The notes: generated from the sequence alone by a model not told the origin. Positions 6,912 to 14,154 are shown, counted from the first letter of the stretch. The stretch is 22,215 nucleotides of DNA from an uncultured Collinsella sp. (GCA_900545055.1 UQXP01000026.1:1-22215), one strand, 5' to 3'. Made by a program: numbers and translations.

Positions 6912-7628
6912 CTGAGAACCGGGCGCAGCACTTTCGATCGGCACGATGTCTCGATAGACCAGACGGTGCCTGTCGTCACGCCACTCGTCACCGTGGTAGT
7001 GCCCGAAGAACCAAGCGCGGTAGCCGAGCCGCCCATCGAGCTCGCCCAGGAAGGTTTGCAGCTGATCCCCACGGTACTCACGTCCGCGCTCCCGGCACAG
7101 CTCTCTGGCCAGGGCAGCAGGAGCCTCATGCGTCACCACGTAATCGACCCTCCAGCCTACGCGGTTGAGCGAGGCGCGGCAGTGTTCCGTCTCTTTCTCG
7201 CTCGGCATCTCCTCGGGCCACCAGCTCCTCCCCTCCTTGCGATACTGCCTGTCGTTGCTCGCGGCGCCGCCCATGGCAAGGACCGTGGTTCCCGCGATGT
7301 CGAATACCCCTCCGCGCATGAGGTGCAGCACGTGCGGTCGCACCTCATGGACGAGACCGCCGCTCCACTCCCGCACCGGCAGTTCTGTCAGGGCGTGGTG
7401 GTTCTCATGGTTGCCGTCTACGAAACACGTGGTCCAGGGCTTCGACTCGAACCAGTCGAGCCAATACCTCTCAGCATTCGAGCCGTCCCAGACGAAGCCG
7501 AAGTCGCCGGCCACGATCACCGCGTCATCGCGCGTCAGCGTCCGGCCCAGCGGCCAAGACCTGAAGGCGAACCTGCTGGCCCCGTACTCGGCCCTGCCGT
7601 GGACATCGCCTGTTACATAGACCGTCAT
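6906..7628 (-). CDS. Metallophosphoesterase, third gene of operon
   Basis: This 240-residue calcineurin-like phosphoesterase should hydrolyse phosphoester bonds with a two-metal centre; the substrate is unknown. The motifs are complete: Asp8/His10 (VTGDVHG), Asp42 (VAGDFGFVW), Asn73/His74 (DGNHEN), His167 (VTHE) and His210/His212 (FGHYH). It has no signal peptide. The start at 7628 shares one base with the stop of the upstream gene (TGATG), which implies translational coupling. It is clearly a paralogue of that gene, with the same N-terminal MTVYVTGD and the same VAGDFG and VDGNHE blocks. Confidence 0.88.
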   Translation of the reverse strand: MTVYVTGDVHGRAEYGASRFAFRSWPLGRTLTRDDAVIVAGDFGFVWDGSNAERYWLDWFESKPWTTCFVDGNHENHHALTELPVREWSGGLVHEVRPHVLHLMRGGVFDIAGTTVLAMGGAASNDRQYRKEGRSWWPEEMPSEKETEHCRASLNRVGWRVDYVVTHEAPAALARELCRERGREYRGDQLQTFLGELDGRLGYRAWFFGHYHGDEWRDDRHRLVYRDIVPIESAAPGSQF

Positions 7629-8353
7629 CAGTACGCGCCCCACGGCAGGAGTTTGTCCCCGAGCCTCGCGATCCGGTCGTACAGCACCGTGTGCCGTTCG
7701 TCCGGATTGCCGTCTCGGTGAAAATGTCCGTAATACCAGCGCTTGTAGTCCAGGCGGTCCTCGAGCTCGTCGAGGAATCCGGTCAACCGATCCACATCAG
7801 GGCGTTCCCAGCCTGGGTCCGGGTAGAGCGTCGGCGAGAGCATGCGCGTGGCGCAGGTATGGGTGATGACGCAGTCGACCTTCCAGCCGACCTCGTCGAG
7901 CCTTGCCCGCGCGGTATCGAAATCGCGCTCGTCCGGGAGCTCCTGAGGCCACCAGCTGGAATACGGCACGCGGTATTCCCTGTCCACGCTCGTGGCACCG
8001 CCCATGGTGAAGATTGTCGAACCGTCGAGCTCAAAGACCTCGCCGCGCGTCAGGCGCCGAATAGACGAAGTATCCGACAGGCGTTGCGTCAGCCCGCCGT
8101 GCCACGGTTCCATGGGACGCTCCTCCCAGTGGTCGAAGCGCTCGTGGTTGCCATCCACGAAGAGAACCGTGTAGGGGCGCGACTCGAGCCAAGCGATGTC
8201 AGCGCATTCCTCGGCAGAAAAGTTCCACGGAAAGCCAAAGTCACCGGCAACGATGAGATAGTCGTCGCTGGTAAGGCCATCCCCAAGCTCCCAGTCGCGG
8301 AGCTTTTGCATGTCGAGCCCACTGTGGATGTCGCCCGTCACATAGACCGTCAT
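7628..8353 (-). CDS. Metallophosphoesterase, second gene of operon
   Basis: This 241-residue protein has all calcineurin-like motifs: Asp8/His10 (VTGDIHS), Asp38 (VAGDFGFPW), Asn69/His70 (DGNHER), His165 (ITHT) and His210/His212 (YGHFH). The start at 8353 is set by the ATGA overlap with the gene before it; the frame continues upstream only as a shadow of that gene. Its closest relative in the window is the downstream gene, so the pair probably arose by tandem duplication and then diverged, notably around residues 170-190. It is a cytoplasmic enzyme of unknown substrate. Confidence 0.88.
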   Translation of the reverse strand: MTVYVTGDIHSGLDMQKLRDWELGDGLTSDDYLIVAGDFGFPWNFSAEECADIAWLESRPYTVLFVDGNHERFDHWEERPMEPWHGGLTQRLSDTSSIRRLTRGEVFELDGSTIFTMGGATSVDREYRVPYSSWWPQELPDERDFDTARARLDEVGWKVDCVITHTCATRMLSPTLYPDPGWERPDVDRLTGFLDELEDRLDYKRWYYGHFHRDGNPDERHTVLYDRIARLGDKLLPWGAY

Positions 8354-8988
8354 CGGATCGCCTCTTCCCTCTTGTACGCCGCCAGCTCGCGCTCGACCTG
8401 CCTGTCGCCGGTCTCGTTGACCCACCAGGGCCATTTCACCCGGCCGCACGGCTCGTCGACTCCGGCGAACCATTCCCTCAGCTCGTCAAGACTCACCGGG
8501 GAGTGCCCGTTGGCATCGCAACCGACGTCGTAGCGCAGAAGGCCCTGCTTGCGGTTGAACTCGTTGTACGCGCCGCCGCCGCTGTGGATGTGTCCGTGGA
8601 GGTGCCACGATCCATGGCTCATGCCCTGCCAGTCGGCCATGGGGTAATGGCACAGGACGATCTTCTGCCCGTCGATCTTGAGCACGCAGATCGGCGGCTC
8701 CACGGTGAACGCGCCCGCGACCGCCGGCTGGGTCCAGTCCTTGTCGTGGTTTCCCGGGACGAGGTGGATGCGCCTGCAGGCGATCTGCTTGCGCAGCCCG
8801 TAGGCGTCCTGGGCGGTCATCTTGAATGAGAAATCCCCCAGGATGTAGAGCTCGTCGTCCACGGCAACCTTGCCGTTGATGTTGTCGACGATGGCGTCGT
8901 TCATCTGCCAAATCGTCTCCCACGGGCGGCCAGTGAACTTCAGCACGTTCTCATGCCCGAAGTGGGTATCGCTGGTAAACCAGATCAT
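8350..8988 (-). CDS. Metallophosphoesterase, first gene of operon
   Basis: This 212-residue enzyme belongs to the compact DTHFGH type often seen in phages and mobile elements. Metal-binding motifs are Asp7/His9 (SDTHFGH), Asp52 (LGDFSF), Asn80/His81 (PGNHDK), His114 (CHYP) and His133/His135 (HGHIH). The start ATG 8988 is chosen because AGGAG lies eight bases upstream; the frame extends further but without a better site. It differs in family branch from the two genes that follow, so the operon unites two kinds of phosphoesterase. An attenuator-like hairpin lies in its leader. Confidence 0.9.
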   Translation of the reverse strand: MIWFTSDTHFGHENVLKFTGRPWETIWQMNDAIVDNINGKVAVDDELYILGDFSFKMTAQDAYGLRKQIACRRIHLVPGNHDKDWTQPAVAGAFTVEPPICVLKIDGQKIVLCHYPMADWQGMSHGSWHLHGHIHSGGGAYNEFNRKQGLLRYDVGCDANGHSPVSLDELREWFAGVDEPCGRVKWPWWVNETGDRQVERELAAYKREEAIR

Positions 8989-9008
8989 ATTTATGTCTCC
9001 TTCTGTCG

Positions 9009-9074
9009 CTAAAAAACGTTCTCCTTCGAGGTCAGGAGACGTTTTATGAGCGACATGAGGTGCATATCCCTCAT
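9009..9074 (-). promoter_or_regulatory. Leader peptide with attenuator-like hairpin
   Basis: On the minus strand a 21-codon ORF (MRDMHLMSLIKRLLTSKENV plus one) has GGAG about 8 bases ahead of its ATG at 9074. Its last codons form a stem (TCTCCT with AGGAGA, flanked by AAAACG/CGTTTT) followed directly by TTTTTTAG, the final TAG being the stop codon. This resembles an intrinsic terminator translated to its very end, about 20 bases before the first phosphoesterase start. Coupling of leader translation to read-through is plausible but unproven. Confidence 0.4.
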
Positions 9075-9251
9075 GTTTCAAGCTCCAATCTGCCGGATTT
9101 GCCCAACTAAAAGTTTACGCCCACGCGCGAACAGGATTCGATTTTTGAAATATGGACGAATTCCTCGTCAGGAGGGTAAAATGGTGCCGACGGCAGCCCA
9201 AGTTGTAGAGAGCTGGGCAGAGCCGTTGCTTAATGAAGTTGGGTCATCGTC

Positions 9252-9377
9252 TTAGCGACGGTGACCTTTCTTTTTGGGCTTCGAGCCCTGCTTGAGTGCC
9301 TTGGAAAGGCCGACAAGGGCCGTGAGGAGCGAGACCATAGCGGTCAGGAGCTTCACGAGCTCGGTGAAATCGGTCAT
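9252..9377 (-). CDS. 41-residue membrane peptide with basic tail
   Basis: GGAGGTGAT sits just before the ATG at 9377 on the minus strand, one of the best ribosome binding sites in the window. The product begins MTDFTELVKLLTAMVSLLTA, continues as a hydrophobic helix to about residue 27, and ends with a Lys/Arg tail (KPKKKGHRR). It is unrecognised. The plan, one membrane helix plus a cationic tail, matches the peptide at 5090-5239 and is typical of small toxins, phage holin-like toxins or membrane regulators. It lies upstream of the phosphoesterase operon in the same direction, separated by the attenuator-like hairpin. Confidence 0.62.
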   Translation of the reverse strand: MTDFTELVKLLTAMVSLLTALVGLSKALKQGSKPKKKGHRR

Positions 9378-9493
9378 GGGCATCACCTCCCATCAAATGG
9401 AGGGCTCTGCCCGGCACGAGGGCTGCCGACAGCAAGGACGAGTCTATCAGAGCAGCTGACTCCCGCCGGCTTCGATATGTGCGATACGGCTCG

Positions 9494-9968
9494 TCAGTAA
9501 CCCTGGCCGTAGCCCTGGCCCTGCTGGCCTAGCAGCTCCTCCAAGTACTGGCGCAGCTGCTCGTCGGTAATACCGCCGTTGCCGGTGTCAGTCGCGCTGT
9601 CGTCCTGCTGCTGGTTCTGCAGCTCCTCGTCGGAGCCCAGCTCGACCGTGACCTTCTTCTCGTCCTTGCCGCGCATGAGCGTGATCTCGACCTTCTCGCC
9701 CACCTCGTGGCTGCGCAGCGCAATGATCAGGCCATCGGCGCTCGTGATCTCGTCATCGTCCAGCTTGGTGATGACGTCGCCCTCCTGGATGCCGGCCTTG
9801 GCGGCGGGACCGTCCTCGACGACGCTCGCCACATACGCACCGCTATCGGTGCTGAGCCACGCGCGCTGCCGCTTGGGCACGGGCATCGGTTGGTACGGCG
9901 GCGTCCACGCTCGCAGGCGCTTCGAGATCGATGTCCACACCGTCATCAAATAGGCTCGATTGCTCCAT
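9494..9968 (-). pseudogene. Chimera: foreign 5' gene end fused to HtrA PDZ 3' end
   Basis: The ATG at 9968 has a good AAGGAG site and opens MEQSSLFDDGVDIDLEAPAS..., which stops after 41 codons at 9843. In another frame from about 9870 downward, the sequence encodes a complete-looking PDZ domain (DSGAYVASVVEDGPAAKAG, GDVITKLDDDEI) followed by an acidic and Gln/Gly-rich tail ending at 9494. This is the usual C-terminus of an HtrA/DegP-type membrane protease, but the protease domain and membrane anchor are missing. The simplest reading is two chromosomal gene ends joined by deletion. The 5' piece might be from a RarA-like ATPase, but I am unsure. Confidence 0.6.
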
Positions 9969-10204
9969 AGCGGTGCTCCTTCGCTCGATTTCAAACGGAT
10001 ACAAGAGCACCACCGTTACGACGGACGTCCCGGTTCCGTGCATAACGAAAAGTCAACCGAGGGTTTTGTCCCGTCAAGACGCCGAACGAGAATTACGTAC
10101 CGCCAAGAGCCTCAAACACGCCCCTCGCGGGACAGAATCCTCACTCGATTTCCATGCGGAGCAAAAACCTCAATCAATCATCCTCCGCAACGTCTATCCA
10201 CCAA

Positions 10205-10232
10205 AAAGGCCGCCCCACGTGGAGCGGCCTTT
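10205..10232. terminator. Terminator closing the protease operon
   Basis: AAAGGCCGC at 10205-10213 pairs with GCGGCCTTT at 10224-10232; an inner CCACGTGG adds more symmetry. On the minus strand the stem runs into TTTTT, so it ends transcripts coming from the 10266-11763 genes. It may work in both directions. Confidence 0.75.
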
Positions 10233-10265
10233 GTTCGTAGCTTTTTACTGATAGTTACTCAAAAT

Positions 10266-10691
10266 TTATTCCAACACATCCACAGAAGAGCAGCGAATCG
10301 TATTTCTCTTTCGGGAATCGAGAAAATAGCCTACCTTGACTTTAGACCCAACGCTCACGGGGCTATCGCTTACATAGCGCGTATGTTCTGAATTAACCAG
10401 AATGGTCAGACGATCAGACCCGTCGTTATATGGATCTTCGCTTTCGACCGACATGGTAAAATCGCCAGAGCTGTCAACGTTCAACACCGATCCGCTCACG
10501 AACCACAAATGTGAATAGTCACCTCCGCTATCTTTTTGGCAACGCTCCACTTTTAGAAATAGCGCAGAGAATGCGAACACGGCAACTGATATAGCGATGA
10601 AAACCTTAACGCCACCCCCCTTGCCATGAAATCCAAATTTATTCGCCAAAGAAAAATACCCCCGCCTTATCCGTGTAATTAGCATAGGCAT
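10266..10691 (-). CDS. Small exported or membrane-anchored OB-like protein
   Basis: A hydrophobic segment (VKVFIAISVAVFAFSALFL) near the N-terminus predicts a signal anchor. The rest (GSVLNVDSSGDFTMSV...GSKVKVGYFL...) looks like a small beta-barrel of OB type; the exact family is not recognised. The start is uncertain: the ATG at 10691 overlaps the protease gene by 53 bases, whereas a TTG at 10649 follows an AGGCGGGG ribosome binding site and overlaps it by only 11. Either way it is coupled to the protease gene and may be an inhibitor, chaperone or immunity-type partner of it, by analogy with other protease-partner pairs. Confidence 0.6.
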   Translation of the reverse strand: MPMLITRIRRGYFSLANKFGFHGKGGGVKVFIAISVAVFAFSALFLKVERCQKDSGGDYSHLWFVSGSVLNVDSSGDFTMSVESEDPYNDGSDRLTILVNSEHTRYVSDSPVSVGSKVKVGYFLDSRKRNTIRCSSVDVLE

Positions 10692-11763
10692 AATTCAAAT
10701 AACGGGGAGAGCTGTACCACCCATCGGCAACAACCAGCATGTTCATTTTCTTAGCGCCATTGGTCATCTGGCCATAACCTTCAACAGCCATAGCGTGACC
10801 AGACCGCTTTCCATTCTTATTGATTCCAAGACAGACAATCGACATATTATTGTGGTCTGCTCGGGCAGAGAATGCGTTAAAAGTGGGGTTGTCCGCATAC
10901 GTATATGTAACAGCCTTGCCATGCCTTGAACAATATGTCGTAAATGCCGGGCCGATTTTACTGTTTAGTGTTGAGCCATAGGTGATTCCACCGGTTGTTC
11001 TTTCTTTCGTTGTGTCGCTTAAACTCCAAAGCTCATCATATTCATTTTTAACTTTATCGAATCGGGATGGTAGATTACAGTAAAAAACCGAACAATTAAG
11101 CATGGCAGAGACGGCGCAAGCGTATCTCTTAGCAGAAGCTTCGACTTGATCCTCAGAAATAGAAATGAATTCAGGTATGGTTTTCATGTAGGATATGCCA
11201 TAACCACCTGTGCCCGTATTAATAAATACATCATCCCAGCTGCCTGTAGACGGTGTCTCAGACTCATCGTCAAACGAATATGCTTCAGTTTCAAGCCCAT
11301 CCGTTATCTCGTTCTTTTCTTCGGAATACAAGCCGTAGTCAAATGGCGAGGTCTTTACCACCTTTCCGTCGTACCCGCCATCGCTTTCCAATAGCACGCT
11401 GGCCTGTCCAAGCCTGTCTACAGGACTCGCTGCCCCATCGGACAGGGAATACTCGGATATCAAATCTTCTTGGCTATTATCAAATATTACATATCCAGCT
11501 GCTTCCCCATCATCCTTGCGAAAATCAATTGAATAGCCAATTGCCCTTCCGTTGTCCCCGTATATTTTGATGGGATCGCATGCATGCCTGGATACACCCC
11601 CATCAACATCACAGGCAAATTCTTCGGCCATCTGCTTTGCCAAATCTGGCGTAAGCAAGGTCAATGATTCGGCACGGCAAGTAACGGGGCTAGTCAAAGC
11701 ACAAAGCAGCACAACCCCCACAATTAAGATGAAATGATTGAATTTTCGTTTCAAAGATTCCAT
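10639..11763 (-). CDS. Secreted papain-like cysteine protease candidate
   Basis: This 374-residue protein has a signal peptide (FILIVGVVLLCALTSPVTC, residues 11-29) and then a domain of about 80 residues (GYSIDFRKDDGEAAGYVIFD) resembling a protease propeptide. A C-terminal cysteine-peptidase-like domain has Cys216 in KRYACAVSAMLN, His323 in SGHAMAVEGYG and Asp347 in VVADGW. Spacing and order fit the C10/C39-like papain fold, but this is motif reading only. The start ATG 11763 follows GGAAGG. There is no sorting signal, so the protein is probably released. The gene is more AT-rich than its neighbours, suggesting separate acquisition. Confidence 0.68.
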   Translation of the reverse strand: MESLKRKFNHFILIVGVVLLCALTSPVTCRAESLTLLTPDLAKQMAEEFACDVDGGVSRHACDPIKIYGDNGRAIGYSIDFRKDDGEAAGYVIFDNSQEDLISEYSLSDGAASPVDRLGQASVLLESDGGYDGKVVKTSPFDYGLYSEEKNEITDGLETEAYSFDDESETPSTGSWDDVFINTGTGGYGISYMKTIPEFISISEDQVEASAKRYACAVSAMLNCSVFYCNLPSRFDKVKNEYDELWSLSDTTKERTTGGITYGSTLNSKIGPAFTTYCSRHGKAVTYTYADNPTFNAFSARADHNNMSIVCLGINKNGKRSGHAMAVEGYGQMTNGAKKMNMLVVADGWYSSPRYLNYAYANYTDKAGVFFFGE

Positions 11764-11867
11764 AAGATCGCCTTCCATTCCAGATCTTATTTGCCGCCAT
11801 ACTAGAAACAATATTTAATATTGTCAATCAGTTAGCACTTTTTAGGATATTCACTAAGGCTTCGACG

Positions 11868-11969
11868 TCAAAAGGCCGCCCCGATCAATTCATACTCCTC
11901 ATCCTCGCCGAATTGCGAGTATGGCAGAATCGGCACTGGATGGCAGCGCGCTAGGCCGTGTCCGCGGAG
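11868..11969 (-). pseudogene. C-terminal remnant of a lost ORF
   Basis: A 33-residue frame ends ...HPVPILPYSQFGEDEEYELI plus GAAF and stops at 11868. It is bounded upstream by a stop at 11970-11972, so only the tail remains. The wording resembles the C-terminus of YodL/LPD-type proteins found in conjugative elements of gut bacteria, but that is from memory. The rest of 11764-12182 holds the protease promoter region and the leader of the next gene. Confidence 0.3.
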
Positions 11970-12077
11970 TTACCCCTTGTTTTTATCGTAACAGCTGATT
12001 CTAGGGACGTTTCACTGTGCCCTTTTTGGAAACTCGAGCGCCTATCTGACCGATGGGAAAGATTTAGCGAATTTAGG

Positions 12078-12148
12078 TGTACCACTTTGTGTTAGTTTGT
12101 ATTTTAGACAGTATTTGTGATACGCTTTGTTTCAATCAGTAGTGGTAC
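12078..12148 (+). promoter_or_regulatory. Operator-like inverted pair upstream of the RHH gene
   Basis: GTACCACT (about 12078-12085) and AGTGGTAC (about 12141-12148) are exact inverses about 55 bases apart, spanning the AT-rich stretch that should hold the promoter of the ribbon-helix-helix gene. Autorepression by looping is possible. I cannot assign -35 and -10 boxes with confidence. Confidence 0.35.
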
Positions 12149-12182
12149 GATTTCGCTTGTTCAACGAAGGAGGTAATTGTCT

Positions 12183-12341
12183 ATGGCAGTGGCCGAGGAG
12201 AAGAAAAGAATCCAGGTTACTCTGCCTCTCGAAATTTGGCGTGATCTCGATAACTACGCGAAGAGTCGCGGTGTAGCTAAGTCGTCTATGGCGGCAATCG
12301 CTATCTCCGAGTTTTTGGAGCGTGTTAAAGAGCAAAAATAG
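12183..12341 (+). CDS. Small ribbon-helix-helix regulator, CopG-like
   Basis: This 52-residue protein has a beta strand (KRIQVTLPLEIW, residues 8-19) followed by two helices (NYAKSRGVAKSSMAAIAISE), the minimal ribbon-helix-helix fold of Arc/CopG dimers. AAGGAGG precedes the ATG at ideal spacing. It lies just upstream of the probable replication gene with an intrinsic terminator between them. CopG-type proteins often repress rep transcription and set plasmid copy number, so that role is suggested by analogy. No toxin partner is visible beside it. Confidence 0.8.
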   Translation: MAVAEEKKRIQVTLPLEIWRDLDNYAKSRGVAKSSMAAIAISEFLERVKEQK

Positions 12342-12346
12342 ATATG

Positions 12347-12385
12347 AAAAAAGCCCCCTACCGGCAAGTAAGAAGGGCTTTTTCC
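12347..12385 (+). terminator. Intrinsic terminator after the RHH gene
   Basis: AAAAAGCCC at 12348-12356 pairs with GGGCTTTTT at 12375-12383. It lies six bases after the stop codon and separates the regulator from the downstream gene unless read-through is controlled. Confidence 0.75.
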
Positions 12386-12505
12386 ATGTTCAAATGTGGC
12401 TTTCTGGCCTGTTACCTGCAATCCTAGCACACGTATGCTTCGATTTGGGTCCCTATGTTGAAGTACTACCAAAATACTATGGCATCACTTCGACTGATGG
12501 CTAGA

Positions 12506-12524
12506 TAGCCTCAACGAGAGGCTA
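12506..12524 (+). promoter_or_regulatory. SD-sequestering hairpin before the rep candidate
   Basis: TAGCCTC at 12506-12512 pairs perfectly with GAGGCTA at 12518-12524. The only purine-rich ribosome binding site for the ATG at 12529 (GAGAGG) is within the right arm. Pairing would hide it, suggesting translational control of initiator level, for example by an antisense RNA. Confidence 0.5.
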
Positions 12525-12528
12525 GTTT

Positions 12529-13128
12529 ATGGATACCAGTAATTTGAAACCGGATGCGGGCGATGACTTCCCGTGGGACACGGATAATCACCCGTCCAGT
12601 CCCGCGAGCCCGTCTGGAAAGGGAGTGGCGCCTGATTCGCGAAATCAGGCCGTCATGGATGTTGATATCGCCGAGGGCGATGGACACCGGGAGGCGCTGC
12701 GCCGGGCAGCGGATGAATCAGCCCGCATTGCCCGCATGGTGCAGGATATGGCTGGCGAGAAGGTCGCGATTATCAAGCCGCCCTGGATGCTTGAACTCGG
12801 TCTGCCTAGGCTCGACACCGATATTATGGGGCGGATTTGGTCGTTCCAGCGCAGGGACGTCTACAAATCCACCTGTTACATCAGCCTTGCCACCATGGCA
12901 GCTGATGTCAAATCGGATCGCTCGAACGTCAAGAAAAGAATCGATAAACTCGTCGAACTCGGCCTTTTGATTAAGTCGCCGCGTGGGAACAACAAATCGG
13001 TTGAGTACCGGCTCGATATGGCGGCGATCGCTAAGCGCAGACTCGAAGTCGAGGAGGGTAAGAAAAAGCACCGCGCCGAAAATTCGGCGAAACGCAAAGC
13101 TCAGTGGGACGCTAAACATTCTGCCTAA
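12529..13128 (+). CDS. Winged-helix protein, probable replication initiator
   Basis: This 199-residue protein has an acidic, disordered-looking N-terminus (1-50). A winged helix-turn-helix follows at about 98-162 (ISLATMAADVKSDRSNVKKR as the recognition part, KSPRGNNKSVEYRL as the wing), then a basic tail rich in Lys/Arg. The domain is of the HTH_36 kind seen in plasmid Rep and related proteins. The large iteron array begins within ten bases of its stop and its terminator is itself an iteron palindrome, which supports a role as Rep or as an iteron-binding regulator. It is short for an initiator, so a second Rep elsewhere cannot be excluded. Confidence 0.6.
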   Translation: MDTSNLKPDAGDDFPWDTDNHPSSPASPSGKGVAPDSRNQAVMDVDIAEGDGHREALRRAADESARIARMVQDMAGEKVAIIKPPWMLELGLPRLDTDIMGRIWSFQRRDVYKSTCYISLATMAADVKSDRSNVKKRIDKLVELGLLIKSPRGNNKSVEYRLDMAAIAKRRLEVEEGKKKHRAENSAKRKAQWDAKHSA

Positions 13129-13133
13129 TTCGA

Positions 13134-13164
13134 AGGGCTATGGGTTCATACAACCCATAGCCCT
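13134..13164 (+). terminator. Iteron palindrome acting as rep terminator
   Basis: A 13-bp perfect stem (13134-13146 with 13152-13164, loop CATAC) is followed by ATTTTTTC, so it is a strong intrinsic terminator. Its core is the same CTATGGGTT/AACCCATAG palindrome used in the iteron array, so replication-protein binding here could also affect transcription. Confidence 0.8.
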
Positions 13165-13641
13165 ATTTTTTCATTACAAACTATGGGTTAAACCAACCTA
13201 TAGTCTAACTATGGGTTGGTTTAACCCATAGTTAGACTAAAAATAATTTTATTGATAGGGGGGTAAATAACGGTTCTTTAGTAAGTCTATCGGTTAGGAC
13301 AACCCATAGACTTACTCACAGAGATCGCGGATGCTTTTCGGTGACGGTAGAGCTATGGGTTGAATGAACCCATAGAAAATTTAAGCCACTTTTCCAGCTA
13401 TGGGTTAATATAACCCATAGAAAGCGATCGGAAAACGCCAAAAAGTACCGAAATAGTTATTTCAACCCATAGTTTGAGCCTGTATTAACCGGGGCCAACT
13501 TATCAACTATGGGTTGTCTCACGAGACTATGGGTTGAAATAACCCATGCCAACTATGGGTTCAGTTAACCCATGCACTATGGGTTGAAATAACCACAACT
13601 ATGGGTTGAAATAACCACAACTATGGGTTCATACAACCCAT
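13134..13641. repeat. oriV: Iteron array, probable plasmid origin of replication
   Basis: The 9-mer CTATGGGTT and its inverse AACCCATAG occur again and again, usually paired as a palindrome across five bases. Units lie at 13134-13164, 13181-13203, 13201-13239 (17-bp arms), 13281-13315, 13353-13375, 13398-13420, half-site 13464-13472, half-site 13507-13515, 13527-13547, 13553-13573, 13577, 13599 and 13621-13641. The last three start exactly 22 bases apart; left units are near-perfect palindromes and right units decay to direct repeats. An AT-rich stretch lies at about 13238-13270. This is the expected layout of an iteron-controlled origin next to rep. Confidence 0.85.
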
Positions 13642-13787
13642 CAAGTCTGACTAGAGTGAATTAGATTCACTTAGTCTGAGCTCAAGAGGGAAACGGAGAA
13701 ATCCACCAGGAAGCATTTAATAATCGAACGATATACAAACAAGAAAATCCTTCGGCCTTGCCTTTCGCTCACTACGTTCGCTCTCCG

Positions 13788-13846
13788 GTCGCCTGCGGCT
13801 CCCTGCGCGTCGCCTGCGGCTCCCTGCGCGTCGCCTTCGGCTCCTT
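13788..13846. repeat. 21-bp tandem repeat, about 2.8 copies
   Basis: The unit GTCGCCTGCGGCTCCCTGCG (plus one C) occurs at 13788-13808 and 13809-13829, with a partial third copy from 13830. It is in noncoding DNA between the iterons and the par operon. The rest of 13642-14154 has no credible gene. Confidence 0.75.
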
Positions 13847-13915
13847 GGCATGGCCTATCGGCCAAAAGTGTGGGGGCTAACGCCCCAACTCCCCAACTAC
13901 GCTGCTGCCAGTCTT

Positions 13916-13946
13916 CAGCGCCGGCGTCGCTTCGCTCCCCGGGCGA
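13916..13946. repeat. 31-bp dispersed repeat, copy 2
   Basis: Matches 4548-4578 at 30 of 31 positions in the same orientation. It lies just after the 21-bp tandem repeat. Confidence 0.7.
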
Positions 13947-14154
13947 ACGACCTCACTTGGCCGTAAGCCCACAATTCGGCAATGACGCCGAATCCGTCTT
14001 CCCGTCGATCTGGATACTGGCATTCAGTCAACCTTGCTTCAATTATCGCTAGGAGGTCGCAGAATCGGATATAAGACGTTCTATCGGTGAGGTTCGACGT
14101 TTTCTCATTGATAGGTAAAACGGGGTCTTAAATCGGCTCTCGGTGGCCAAGGTA

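Noticed and set aside
7691..8533. 280-codon plus-strand frame opposite the phosphoesterases
   Set aside because: Antisense of genes with complete catalytic motifs; no start site.
9046..9500. Plus-strand frames of 60-79 codons
   Set aside because: No ribosome binding sites; the strong SD and sensible peptide are on the minus strand.
13134..13641. CRISPR array
   Set aside because: Repeats are short palindromes with irregular 20-60 bp spacing and no unique fixed-length spacers; they are iterons.
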